The notes under the pieces are model-generated. The model ran no database searches. It was not told where the DNA came from and was given only the letters and a program-made list of their open reading frames with translations. Source: Pseudomonas botevensis (GTDB lineage Bacteria; Pseudomonadota; Gammaproteobacteria; Pseudomonadales; Pseudomonadaceae). From it: a DNA stretch of 51,613 nucleotides. The position numbers and the translations under genes are program-made. Shown in pieces: positions 25,225-34,494 of the stretch. Location of the stretch: the NCBI RefSeq assembly GCF_019145475.1, contig NZ_JAHTKI010000023.1, positions 83,679 to 135,291 of the forward strand, given 5' to 3'. Position 1 is the first letter of the stretch. Each line of letters starts with the position of its first letter.

Positions 25225-26963
25225 TGAAACTCGAAGGGGCACTCTTCCCGTGGCGCTTCCGTCTGGTGGTGGGCTTGCTCGGCATCATGGTGGCAGCGAT
25301 CTGCTGGCGCATCATCGACCTGCAAGTGGTCGACCGTGACTTCCTCAAGGGTCAGGGCGATGCGCGCAGCGTTCGTCACATTCCGATTCCGGCGCACCGT
25401 GGCCTGATCACCGACCGCAACGGCGAGCCATTGGCTGTCAGTACGCCGGTGACCACGTTGTGGGCCAACGCCAAGGAAATGCAACTGGCCAAAGAGAAGT
25501 GGCCAGCACTGGCTGCCGCGCTGGGGCAGGACCCGAAAGCCCTGGCCGAGCGTCTCGAAGCCCAGGCGAACAAAGAATTCATTTATCTGGTGCGCGGGTT
25601 GACCCCCGAGCAGGGCCAGGCCGTGCTCGACCTGAAAGTGCCGGGCGTCTACGGCATCGAAGAATTCCGCCGCTTCTACCCGGCCGGTGAAGTCACCGCG
25701 CACATGGTCGGTTTCACCGATATCGATGACCACGGTCGTGAAGGTGTCGAGCTGGCGTACGACGAGTGGCTGGCCGGCGTGCCCGGCAAGCGACAGGTCA
25801 TCAAGGATCGGCGCGGACGGCTGATCAAGGACGTCCAGGTCACCAAGAACGCCAAGGCCGGCAAGCCCTTGGCGTTGTCCATTGACCTGCGCCTGCAATA
25901 CCTGGCCAACCGCGAGCTGCGCAACGCGATCATCGAGAACGGCGCCAAGGCCGGCAGTCTGGTGATCATGGATGTGAAGACCGGCGAGATCCTCGCGATG
26001 GTCAACCAGCCGACCTACAACCCGAACAACCGGCGCAACCTGCAACCGGCGATGATGCGTAACCGCGCGATGATCGACGTGTTCGAACCGGGTTCGACCA
26101 TGAAGGCAATCTCGATGAGCGCCGCGATCGAAACCGGCCGCTGGAAACCGAGCGACACCGTCGAGGTGTATCCGGGCTCGCTGCAGATCGGCAAATACAC
26201 CATCAAGGACGTGTCCAAGACCGAAGGTCCGGTACTCGACCTGACCGGCATTCTGATCAATTCCAGTAACGTCGGCATGAGTAAGGTCGCGTTCGACATC
26301 GGCGGCGAAACCATTTTCCGTCTCGCACAGAAAGTCGGCCTCGGCCAGGACACCGGCCTCGGCTTCCCGGGCGAGCGCGTCGGCAACCTGCCGAACTACC
26401 GCGACTGGCGCAAGGCCGAGACCGCGACGCTGTCCTATGGCTACGGTATCTCGGTGACCGCGATCCAGTTGGTCCACGCCTTCTCCGCGTTGGCGAACAA
26501 CGGCCGGATCGCGCCACTGACCCTGATCAAAACCGACAAGATGCCGCAGACCACCCAGGTGCTGCCGGAAGCGGTTGCGAAAACCATGCAAGGCATGCTG
26601 CAACAAGTGATTGAGGCGCCGCGCGGTGTGTTCCGTGCGCAGGTGCCGGCTTATCACGTTGCAGGCAAATCGGGTACGGCGCGCAAGACGTCGGTGGGCA
26701 CCAAGGGCTACGCCGAGAACTCCTACCGCTCGCTGTTCGCCGGTTTCGGCCCGATGAGCGATCCGCGTTATGCAATCGTCGTGGTGATCGATGAACCGAC
26801 CAAGGCCGGTTACTTCGGTGGTCTGGTTTCGGCGCCGGTGTTCAGCCGTGTGATGTCCGGCACCCTGCGTCTGATGAACATCACCCCGGACAACCTGCCG
26901 ACTACCCAACAAGCCAACGCAACCCCGGCTGTTCCGCTGAAAGCCAATGGAGGGCGCGGCTGA
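25221..26963 (+). CDS. ftsI: Septal peptidoglycan transpeptidase FtsI (PBP3)
   Basis: A 580-residue class B penicillin-binding protein that crosslinks septal peptidoglycan. Transmembrane anchor about 15-35, then the pedestal domain, then the transpeptidase domain: catalytic Ser292 in STMK, the SSN motif at 348-350, and KSGT at 483-486. The positions are within one or two residues of P. aeruginosa PBP3. It works with FtsW, encoded five genes downstream. Its stop overlaps the murE start. Confidence 0.97.
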   Translation: MMKLEGALFPWRFRLVVGLLGIMVAAICWRIIDLQVVDRDFLKGQGDARSVRHIPIPAHRGLITDRNGEPLAVSTPVTTLWANAKEMQLAKEKWPALAAALGQDPKALAERLEAQANKEFIYLVRGLTPEQGQAVLDLKVPGVYGIEEFRRFYPAGEVTAHMVGFTDIDDHGREGVELAYDEWLAGVPGKRQVIKDRRGRLIKDVQVTKNAKAGKPLALSIDLRLQYLANRELRNAIIENGAKAGSLVIMDVKTGEILAMVNQPTYNPNNRRNLQPAMMRNRAMIDVFEPGSTMKAISMSAAIETGRWKPSDTVEVYPGSLQIGKYTIKDVSKTEGPVLDLTGILINSSNVGMSKVAFDIGGETIFRLAQKVGLGQDTGLGFPGERVGNLPNYRDWRKAETATLSYGYGISVTAIQLVHAFSALANNGRIAPLTLIKTDKMPQTTQVLPEAVAKTMQGMLQQVIEAPRGVFRAQVPAYHVAGKSGTARKTSVGTKGYAENSYRSLFAGFGPMSDPRYAIVVVIDEPTKAGYFGGLVSAPVFSRVMSGTLRLMNITPDNLPTTQQANATPAVPLKANGGRG

Positions 26964-28426
26964 TGTCTCTGAGTCTGAACAAGATATTCCCCCACGCCGG
27001 CCACGATCTGTTGATTCGTGAACTGGCGCTGGACAGTCGCAATGTGCGTGCGGGCGACCTGTTCCTCGCGGTGCCGGGCGGAAAATTCGACGGTCGTGCC
27101 CACATCGGCGACGCGCTGGCGCGTGGCGCGGCGGCGGTGGCTTACGAAGTGGAAGGCGCCACCGTGCTGCCGATCACTGACGTGCCGCTGATCCCGGTCA
27201 AAGGGCTGGCAGCGCAACTGTCGGACATCGCCGGACGTTTTTACGGTGAGCCAAGCCATCATCTGAACCTGATCGGCGTGACCGGCACCAACGGCAAGAC
27301 CAGCGTGACCCAACTGGTCGCGCAGGCGCTGGATCTGCTCGGTCAGCACTGCGGCATCGTCGGCACGCTCGGCTCCGGTTTCCATGGTTCTCTGGAAAGC
27401 GGCCTGCACACCACGCCGAACCCGATTGCCATGCAGGCGACCCTGGGCGACCTGAAAAAGGCCGGCGCCAAGGCCGTGGCCATGGAAGTCTCGTCACATG
27501 GTCTGGATCAGGGCCGGGTCACCGCGCTGGCGTTCGACGTGGCGGTGATGACCAACCTGTCCCGCGATCACCTCGATTACCACGGCACCATGCAGGCCTA
27601 TGGCGAAGCCAAGGCCAAACTGTTCGCCTGGAATGATTTGAAATGCCGCGTCGTCAATCTCGATGACGACTTCGGCCGGCAACTGGCGGCGCAGCAGCGC
27701 GAATCGCGTCTGATCACCTACAGCCTGCTCGACAAGAGCGCCTATCTGTATTGCCGCGAAGCGCAGTTCGACGACCACGGCGTCCGTGCCACGCTGGTGA
27801 CGCCGCAGGGCGAGCATCATCTGCGCAGCACGTTGCTTGGCCGTTTCAATCTGAGCAACGTATTGGCGGCGGTCGGTGCCTTGTTGGGGCTGGACTACGC
27901 CCTCGATGAAATTCTTAAAGTGCTGCCGAAGCTCGAAGGCCCGGCCGGACGCATGCAGCGTCTGGGTGGCGGCACTCAGCCGCTGGTGGTGGTCGATTAC
28001 GCCCACACCCCGGATGCCCTGGAAAAAGTTCTGACCGCGCTGCGCCCGCACGTCAAAGGTCAGTTGCTGTGCCTGTTCGGCTGCGGCGGCGACCGTGATC
28101 GCGGCAAGCGTCCGCTGATGGCCGAAGTGGTCGAACGTCTGGCCGACCGTGTGCTGGTCACCGACGACAACCCGCGCACGGAAGATCCGGCGGTGATTTT
28201 CGACGACATCCGCGCCGGTTTCTCGGCTGTGGATAACGTCACTTTCGTGGCCGGTCGTGGTCAGGCCATCGCCCGGTTGATCGCCAGCGCATCGGCGGAC
28301 GACGTCGTGGTGCTGGCCGGCAAGGGGCACGAGGACTATCAGGAAATCAACGGCGTGCGCCATGACTTTTCCGATCTGGTCGAGGCCGACCGTGCCCTGA
28401 CCGCGTGGGAGGTGGCCCATGCTTAA
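26963..28426 (+). CDS. murE: UDP-MurNAc-L-Ala-D-Glu:meso-diaminopimelate ligase
   Basis: A 487-residue Mur ligase adding the third stem residue. ATP-binding GTNGKTSV at 108-115; MEVSSHGL and NLSRDHLDYHGTM in the central domain; the DNPR motif at 402-405 indicates meso-diaminopimelate rather than lysine. Its 3' end overlaps murF by eight bases. Confidence 0.97.
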   Translation: MSLSLNKIFPHAGHDLLIRELALDSRNVRAGDLFLAVPGGKFDGRAHIGDALARGAAAVAYEVEGATVLPITDVPLIPVKGLAAQLSDIAGRFYGEPSHHLNLIGVTGTNGKTSVTQLVAQALDLLGQHCGIVGTLGSGFHGSLESGLHTTPNPIAMQATLGDLKKAGAKAVAMEVSSHGLDQGRVTALAFDVAVMTNLSRDHLDYHGTMQAYGEAKAKLFAWNDLKCRVVNLDDDFGRQLAAQQRESRLITYSLLDKSAYLYCREAQFDDHGVRATLVTPQGEHHLRSTLLGRFNLSNVLAAVGALLGLDYALDEILKVLPKLEGPAGRMQRLGGGTQPLVVVDYAHTPDALEKVLTALRPHVKGQLLCLFGCGGDRDRGKRPLMAEVVERLADRVLVTDDNPRTEDPAVIFDDIRAGFSAVDNVTFVAGRGQAIARLIASASADDVVVLAGKGHEDYQEINGVRHDFSDLVEADRALTAWEVAHA

Positions 28427-29786
28427 GGCCCTGAAACTCAGTGAACTGACCAACGCCCTCGACGCACGCCTGATCAGCGGCGATGCCGCTTTCGACGGTG
28501 TCAGCATCGACAGTCGGGCGATCAAGCCCGGACAACTGTTCATTGCGCTGACCGGCCCGCGTTTCGACGGTCATGACTATCTGAACGAAGTCGCCGGCAA
28601 AGGCGCGGTGGCCGCACTGGTCGAACGCGAGGTCGCCGACAGCGCGTTGCCGCAATTGCTGGTCAAGGACACCCGTCAGGCCCTCGGTCAACTGGGCGCG
28701 CTCAACCGTGCCGCGTTTACCCAGCCGGTGGCGGCAGTGACCGGTTCCAGCGGCAAGACCACGGTCAAGGAAATGCTCGCGAGCATCCTGCGCACCCGGG
28801 GTTCGGTGCTGGCCACCCGTGGCAACCTGAACAACGACCTCGGCGTGCCGCTGACCCTGCTCGAACTCGCCCCGGAACACAGCGCGGCGGTGATCGAGCT
28901 GGGCGCCTCGCGCCTGGGGGAAATCGCGTATACGGTCGGGCTGACCAAGCCTCACGTGGCGATCCTCAACAATGCCGGCACCGCACACGTCGGTGAGTTC
29001 GGCGGGCCGGAGAAAATCGTCGAGGCCAAGGGCGAAATCATCGAAGGGCTGGCGGCCGATGGCGTCGCCGTGCTGAACCTCGATGACAAGGCCTTCGGCA
29101 TCTGGAAGGCCCGCGCGGCCGGACGCAAGGTGCTGACGTTCGCCCTGAGCAATCCTCAGGCGGATTTCCATGCCAGCGATCTGGCCACCGATGCCCGGGG
29201 CTGCCCGGCGTTCACCCTGCACACGCCTGAAGGTTCGGAGCGGGTGCAACTGAATCTGCTCGGCACTCACAACGTCGCCAACGCCATGGCCGCCGCCGCT
29301 GCCGCCCACGCGCTGGGCGTGTCACTGTTCGGCATCGCCACTGGCCTTGGCGCGGTACAACCGGTCAAGGGTCGCACCGTCGCGCAACTGGCGAAAAACG
29401 GCATGCGCGTGATCGATGACACTTACAACGCGAACCCCACCTCCATGTGCGCGGCCGTTGATATACTCGCCGGCTTTTCCGGTCGCACCGTCCTGGTGCT
29501 CGGAGATATCGGCGAGTTGGGCGACTGGGCGGAGCAGGGGCACCGCGACGTGGGCGAGTACGCCCGGGGCAAGGTTTCCGCACTTTACGCGGTCGGGCCG
29601 AACATGGTTCACGCCGTGAACGCATTCGGCAGCGCGGCGCATCACTTCGCCAGCCAGGCCGAACTGATCCAGGCCCTCGACGCCGAGCAGGACACAAACA
29701 CCACCATTTTGATCAAGGGTTCGCGCAGCGCAGCGATGGAAAACATCGTTGCGGCCCTGTGCGGGTCCAGTCTGGAGAAACATTAA
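28419..29786 (+). CDS. murF: UDP-MurNAc-tripeptide:D-Ala-D-Ala ligase
   Basis: A 455-residue Mur ligase that adds the D-Ala-D-Ala made by Ddl, completing the pentapeptide. P-loop GSSGKTT at 109-115; ELGASRLGEIAY, NAGTAHVGEFGG and DDTYNANPTSM are family segments. ATG 28419 lies inside the end of murE, and its stop overlaps the mraY start as TAATG. Confidence 0.97.
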   Translation: MLKALKLSELTNALDARLISGDAAFDGVSIDSRAIKPGQLFIALTGPRFDGHDYLNEVAGKGAVAALVEREVADSALPQLLVKDTRQALGQLGALNRAAFTQPVAAVTGSSGKTTVKEMLASILRTRGSVLATRGNLNNDLGVPLTLLELAPEHSAAVIELGASRLGEIAYTVGLTKPHVAILNNAGTAHVGEFGGPEKIVEAKGEIIEGLAADGVAVLNLDDKAFGIWKARAAGRKVLTFALSNPQADFHASDLATDARGCPAFTLHTPEGSERVQLNLLGTHNVANAMAAAAAAHALGVSLFGIATGLGAVQPVKGRTVAQLAKNGMRVIDDTYNANPTSMCAAVDILAGFSGRTVLVLGDIGELGDWAEQGHRDVGEYARGKVSALYAVGPNMVHAVNAFGSAAHHFASQAELIQALDAEQDTNTTILIKGSRSAAMENIVAALCGSSLEKH

Positions 29787-30868
29787 TGCTGCTGCTGCTA
29801 GCGGAGTATCTGCAACAGTTCTACAAAGGCTTCGCGGTCTTCCAGTACCTGACCCTGCGCGGGATTCTCGGTGTGCTGACCGCGCTGGTTTTGTCGCTGT
29901 GCTATGGCCCGTGGATGATCCGCACCCTGCAGAACCGTCAGATCGGCCAGTCGGTACGTAACGACGGCCCGCAATCGCACCTGTCCAAGTCCGGTACGCC
30001 GACCATGGGCGGCGCGCTGATCCTGTCGTCCATCGGCGTCAGCACCTTGCTCTGGGCGGACCTGAGCAACCGTTATGTCTGGACTGTGCTGCTGGTGACC
30101 CTGCTGTTCGGTGCCATCGGCTGGGTCGACGACTACCGCAAGGTGATCGAGAAGAACTCCCGTGGCCTGCCGAGCCGCTGGAAATACTTCTGGCAGTCGG
30201 TGTTCGGCCTCGGCGCGGCGATCTTCCTTTATATGACCGCCGCCACGCCGGTGGAAACCACCCTGATCCTGCCGATGCTCAAGGACTACAGCATTCCGCT
30301 GGGCGCCGGGTTCATCGTGCTGACCTACTTCGTGATCGTCGGTTCGAGCAACGCGGTCAACCTGACCGACGGCCTCGACGGTCTGGCGATCATGCCGACC
30401 GTGATGGTCGGTGGTGGCCTGGGCATCTTCTGCTACCTGTCGGGTAACGTGAAATTCGCCGAATACCTGCTGATCCCGTATGTGCCGGGCGCGGGCGAGC
30501 TGATCGTGTTCTGCGGTGCGCTGATCGGCGCCGGGCTGGGTTTCCTGTGGTTCAACACCTATCCGGCCCAAGTCTTCATGGGCGACGTCGGCGCGCTGGC
30601 GCTGGGCGCAGCCCTGGGCACCATCGCGGTGATCGTCCGTCAGGAAATCGTCCTGTTCATCATGGGCGGCGTGTTCGTGATGGAGACCCTGTCGGTCGTC
30701 ATCCAGGTAGCGTCCTTCAAACTGACCGGCCGTCGTGTGTTCCGCATGGCGCCGATTCACCACCACTTTGAACTCAAGGGCTGGCCCGAGCCGCGTGTGA
30801 TCGTCCGTTTCTGGATCATCACCGTGATTCTCGTGCTGATCGGCCTTGCCACCCTGAAGCTGAGGTAG
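29786..30868 (+). CDS. mraY: Phospho-MurNAc-pentapeptide translocase MraY
   Basis: A 360-residue, about ten-pass membrane enzyme that makes lipid I from UDP-MurNAc-pentapeptide and undecaprenyl phosphate. The catalytic aspartates are in GWVDDYRK (D115, D116); NLTDGLDGL at 192-200 and PIHHHFELKGW near the C-terminus are the other signatures. Start ATG 29786 has GGAG nine bases upstream and overlaps the murF stop. Confidence 0.97.
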   Translation: MLLLLAEYLQQFYKGFAVFQYLTLRGILGVLTALVLSLCYGPWMIRTLQNRQIGQSVRNDGPQSHLSKSGTPTMGGALILSSIGVSTLLWADLSNRYVWTVLLVTLLFGAIGWVDDYRKVIEKNSRGLPSRWKYFWQSVFGLGAAIFLYMTAATPVETTLILPMLKDYSIPLGAGFIVLTYFVIVGSSNAVNLTDGLDGLAIMPTVMVGGGLGIFCYLSGNVKFAEYLLIPYVPGAGELIVFCGALIGAGLGFLWFNTYPAQVFMGDVGALALGAALGTIAVIVRQEIVLFIMGGVFVMETLSVVIQVASFKLTGRRVFRMAPIHHHFELKGWPEPRVIVRFWIITVILVLIGLATLKLR

Positions 30869-30873
30869 AACGA

Positions 30874-32220
30874 GTGTCTCTGATCGCTTCTGACCACTTC
30901 CGCATCGTTGTCGGCCTCGGCAAGAGCGGCATGTCCCTGGTTCGCTTCCTGGCGAACCGGGGCGTGGCGTTTGCCGTGGCCGATACGCGGGAAAATCCAC
31001 CGGAACTGGCCACGCTCAAGCGTGACTATCCGCACGTGGAAGTGCGTTGTGGCGAGCTGGACGTGGAATTCCTGTGCCGTGCCGACGAGCTCTACGTGAG
31101 CCCCGGCCTGGCGCTGGCGACTCCGGCCCTGCAAGCCGCCGCCGCCCGTGGGGTGAAACTGTCCGGTGACATCGAGCTGTTCGCGCGTAACGCGAAGGCG
31201 CCGATCGTGGCCATCAGCGGTTCCAATGCGAAAAGCACCGTCACCACCCTGGTCGGCGAGATGGCGGCTGCGGCCGGCAAGCGCGTCGCGGTGGGCGGCA
31301 ACCTCGGCACCCCGGCGCTGGACCTGCTCAGCGATGATGTCGAGTTGTACGTGATGGAGTTGTCGAGTTTCCAGCTGGAAACCACCGATCAGCTCAACGC
31401 CGAAGTGGCGACCGTGCTCAACATCAGCGAAGACCATATGGATCGCTACAGCGGTCTGCCGGCTTACCACCTGGCCAAACACCGGATCTTCCGGGGCGCG
31501 AAGCAGTTTGTGGTGAACCGTCAGGACGCCCTGACCCGGCCGCTGATGGGCGAGGGCCAGCCATGCTGGACGTTCGGCCTGAGCAAACCGGATTTCAAGG
31601 CGTTCGGTCTGCGTGAAGAGAATGGCGAGAAATACCTGGCCTTCGAATTCCAGAACCTGATGCCGGTGCGTGAGTTGAAGGTTCGCGGCGCGCACAACCA
31701 GTCCAATGCCCTGGCGGCGCTGGCGCTCGGCCATGCCGTCGGCCTGCCGTTCGATGCCATGCTCGCGGCCTTGCGCAACTTCGCCGGCCTCGAGCATCGC
31801 TGCCAGTGGGTCCGTGATCTGGACGGCGTCGGCTATTACAACGACTCCAAAGCCACCAACGTCGGCGCCGCCCTGGCGGCCATCGAAGGCCTGGGGGCGG
31901 ATATCGAAGGCAAGATCGTGTTGATCGCCGGCGGCGACGGCAAGGGTGCCGAATTCAAGGATCTGCGCGATCCGGTGGCGGCCAACTGCCGCGCCGTGAT
32001 CCTGATGGGCCGCGACTCCGACAAGATCGGCGAGGCCATCGGCGATGGCGTGCCGCTGATTCGTGCAGGCTCCCTGGTTGAAGCCGTTGAGCAATGCCGC
32101 GCCGCCGCCCAATCGGGTGACGTGGTGCTGCTGTCGCCGGCCTGCGCCAGTTTCGACATGTTCAAGAATTACGAAGACCGTGGTCACCAGTTCGTCCGCG
32201 CCGTGGAGGATCTGGCATGA
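30874..32220 (+). CDS. murD: UDP-MurNAc-L-alanine:D-glutamate ligase
   Basis: A 448-residue Mur ligase. The N-terminal Rossmann-like loop VVGLGKSGMS (about 12-21), the P-loop GSNAKST at 116-122, ELSSFQLETT, NISEDHMDRY, and LLSPACASFDMFKNYEDRG near the C-terminus are all typical. The start is GTG 30874 with GAGG upstream. Its stop overlaps the ftsW ATG. Confidence 0.97.
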   Translation: MSLIASDHFRIVVGLGKSGMSLVRFLANRGVAFAVADTRENPPELATLKRDYPHVEVRCGELDVEFLCRADELYVSPGLALATPALQAAAARGVKLSGDIELFARNAKAPIVAISGSNAKSTVTTLVGEMAAAAGKRVAVGGNLGTPALDLLSDDVELYVMELSSFQLETTDQLNAEVATVLNISEDHMDRYSGLPAYHLAKHRIFRGAKQFVVNRQDALTRPLMGEGQPCWTFGLSKPDFKAFGLREENGEKYLAFEFQNLMPVRELKVRGAHNQSNALAALALGHAVGLPFDAMLAALRNFAGLEHRCQWVRDLDGVGYYNDSKATNVGAALAAIEGLGADIEGKIVLIAGGDGKGAEFKDLRDPVAANCRAVILMGRDSDKIGEAIGDGVPLIRAGSLVEAVEQCRAAAQSGDVVLLSPACASFDMFKNYEDRGHQFVRAVEDLA

Positions 32221-33434
32221 GCCTGCGCAATATCATCAAGCCGTATCCGTCGCCGATCATCACCGGGCGTGGTATCGACCTCGACTTCCCGATGCTCGCC
32301 GGTTGCCTGGCGTTGCTCGGTCTTGGGCTGATCATGATTGCTTCGGCCTCCACCGAAGTGGCGGCGGCCCAGTCGGGCAGCGCGCTGTACTACATGATTC
32401 GTCACCTGATCTACGTGGCGCTGGGCCTGGGTGCCTGCATCGTCACCATGATGATTCCGATCGCCACCTGGCAGCGCCTGGGCTGGATGATGCTGATCGG
32501 CGCGTTCGGTCTGCTGGTGATGGTGATCGTTCCGGGGATCGGCCGTGAAGTGAACGGTTCGATGCGCTGGATCGGCTTCAGTTTCTTCAACGTCCAGCCG
32601 TCGGAGATCGCCAAGGTCTTCGTGGTGATCTACCTCGCCGGTTATCTGGTGCGTCGTCAGAAGGAAGTGCGCGAGAGCTGGATGGGCTTCTTCAAGCCGT
32701 TCATCGTGCTGCTGCCGATGGCGGGCCTGTTGCTGATGGAGCCGGACTTTGGCGCCACGGTCGTAATGATGGGCGCGGCGGCGGCGATGCTGTTCCTCGG
32801 CGGCGTCGGCCTGTTCCGGTTCTCGCTGATGGTGGTGCTGGCGGTCGCGGCGGTGGTGTTGCTGATTCAGATGCAACCGTACCGGATGGCGCGTCTGACC
32901 AACTTCGCCGACCCATGGGCCGACCAGTTCGGCGCCGGGTATCAATTGTCCCAGGCGTTGATCGCGTTCGGTCGCGGCGAATGGTTGGGCGTCGGCCTGG
33001 GCAACAGCGTGCAGAAGCAGTTCTACCTGCCGGAAGCCCACACCGACTTCGTGTTCTCGGTACTGGCCGAGGAACTCGGCGCGGTGGGTTCGCTGTGCAC
33101 CGTGGCGCTGTTCGTGTTCGTGTGTATTCGCGGCATGTACATCGGTCTGTGGGCCGAGAAGGCCAAACAGTTTTTTGCCGCTTATGTTGCCTACGGCCTG
33201 TCGTTCCTCTGGATCGGTCAGTTCCTGATCAACATCGGCGTGAACGTCGGCCTGTTGCCGACCAAGGGCCTGACTCTGCCGTTCCTCAGTTATGGCGGCA
33301 GCTCCCTGGTGATCTGCTGCGCCTGCCTTGGCCTGTTGCTGAGGATCGAGTGGGAGAGCCGAACCCACCTGGGCAGCGAAGAGATGGAATTCCAGGAGAG
33401 CGACTTCGCCGAGGAGCCGCATCATGGGCGCTAA
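32217..33434 (+). CDS. ftsW: Septal peptidoglycan glycosyltransferase FtsW
   Basis: A 405-residue SEDS-family membrane protein with about ten transmembrane segments, polymerising lipid II with FtsI. Seen: GREVNGSMRWIGFSFFNVQPSE, LLLMEPDFGATVVM (with the SEDS aspartate), RGEWLGVGLGNSVQK, LPEAHTDFVFSVLAEELG and GLTLPFLSYGGSSL. It overlaps the end of murD and the start of murG. Confidence 0.97.
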   Translation: MSLRNIIKPYPSPIITGRGIDLDFPMLAGCLALLGLGLIMIASASTEVAAAQSGSALYYMIRHLIYVALGLGACIVTMMIPIATWQRLGWMMLIGAFGLLVMVIVPGIGREVNGSMRWIGFSFFNVQPSEIAKVFVVIYLAGYLVRRQKEVRESWMGFFKPFIVLLPMAGLLLMEPDFGATVVMMGAAAAMLFLGGVGLFRFSLMVVLAVAAVVLLIQMQPYRMARLTNFADPWADQFGAGYQLSQALIAFGRGEWLGVGLGNSVQKQFYLPEAHTDFVFSVLAEELGAVGSLCTVALFVFVCIRGMYIGLWAEKAKQFFAAYVAYGLSFLWIGQFLINIGVNVGLLPTKGLTLPFLSYGGSSLVICCACLGLLLRIEWESRTHLGSEEMEFQESDFAEEPHHGR

Positions 33435-34494
33435 CGTATTGATCATGGCCGGCGGCACCGGCGGCCACGTGTTCCCGGCGCTGGCCTGTGCCCGTGAGTT
33501 TCAGGCGCGCGGTTACACCGTGCACTGGCTCGGCACGCCGCGCGGGATCGAGAACGATCTGGTGCCAGCGGCCGGTCTGGAATTGCATCGCATCAACGCC
33601 AGCGGTCTGCGCGGCAAGGGCAAGCTGTCGCTGCTCAAGGCGCCGTTCATGCTGCTCAAGTCGGTCTGGCAGGCGCGGGCGATCATGCGCCGCCTGCGTC
33701 CGGTGTGTGTGGTCGGCTTCGGTGGTTATGTGACCGGTCCTGGCGGGGTTGCCGCCAAACTGGCCGGCGTGCCGGTGATCGTTCACGAGCAGAACGCCGT
33801 GGCCGGCACCGCCAATCGGTTGCTGGTGCCGTTCGCCGCCCGGGTGTGTGAAGCGTTCCCCGACACCTTTACCCTGTCGGACAGCCGCCGTACCACCGGG
33901 AACCCGGTGCGCAGCGAGCTGTTCCTCGAAACACCGCGCCCGGCCCTGGCCGGTCGCAAGGCGCGTTTGCTGATCCTGGGCGGAAGCCTCGGAGCAGAGC
34001 CGTTGAACAAGTTGCTGCCTGAAGCCCTGGCGCAAGTCGCTGCCGATTTGCGTCCGGAGGTGTTTCATCAGGCCGGCAGAAACCACGATGAAGTGACTGC
34101 AGAGCGCTATCGCGCCGCCGGCGTCGAGGCGCAGGTGCAGCCGTTCATCAAAGACATGGCCCAGGCCTATGGCTGGGCTGATCTGGTGGTGTGCCGTGCA
34201 GGCGCGTTGACCATCAGTGAGCTGGCTGCCGCCGGTCTGCCCTCGATGCTGGTGCCCTTGCCCCACGCGATCGACGATCACCAGACCCGCAACGCCGATT
34301 ATTTGGCCCGTGAAGGCGCTGCCTTCCTGATGCCGCAAAGAACGACTGGCGCCGCAAACCTTGCCGCGCGCCTGACAGAGGTCTTGATGCAACCGCAACG
34401 ACTCGAACAAATGGCCCAAGCGGCCCGCCGTCTGGCGAAACCCGAAGCCACCCGCAGTGTGGTCGATACCTGTCTGGAGGTGGCCCATGGTTGA
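33424..34494 (+). CDS. murG: Lipid II synthase MurG
   Basis: A 356-residue peripheral membrane GT-B glycosyltransferase adding GlcNAc to lipid I. The GGTGGHVFPAL loop starts at residue 10; HEQNAVAGTANRL, LILGGSLGAEPLN, CRAGALTISELAAAGLPS and VPLPHAIDDHQTRNA are conserved segments. ATG 33424 lies 11 bases inside the end of ftsW. Confidence 0.97.
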   Translation: MGANVLIMAGGTGGHVFPALACAREFQARGYTVHWLGTPRGIENDLVPAAGLELHRINASGLRGKGKLSLLKAPFMLLKSVWQARAIMRRLRPVCVVGFGGYVTGPGGVAAKLAGVPVIVHEQNAVAGTANRLLVPFAARVCEAFPDTFTLSDSRRTTGNPVRSELFLETPRPALAGRKARLLILGGSLGAEPLNKLLPEALAQVAADLRPEVFHQAGRNHDEVTAERYRAAGVEAQVQPFIKDMAQAYGWADLVVCRAGALTISELAAAGLPSMLVPLPHAIDDHQTRNADYLAREGAAFLMPQRTTGAANLAARLTEVLMQPQRLEQMAQAARRLAKPEATRSVVDTCLEVAHG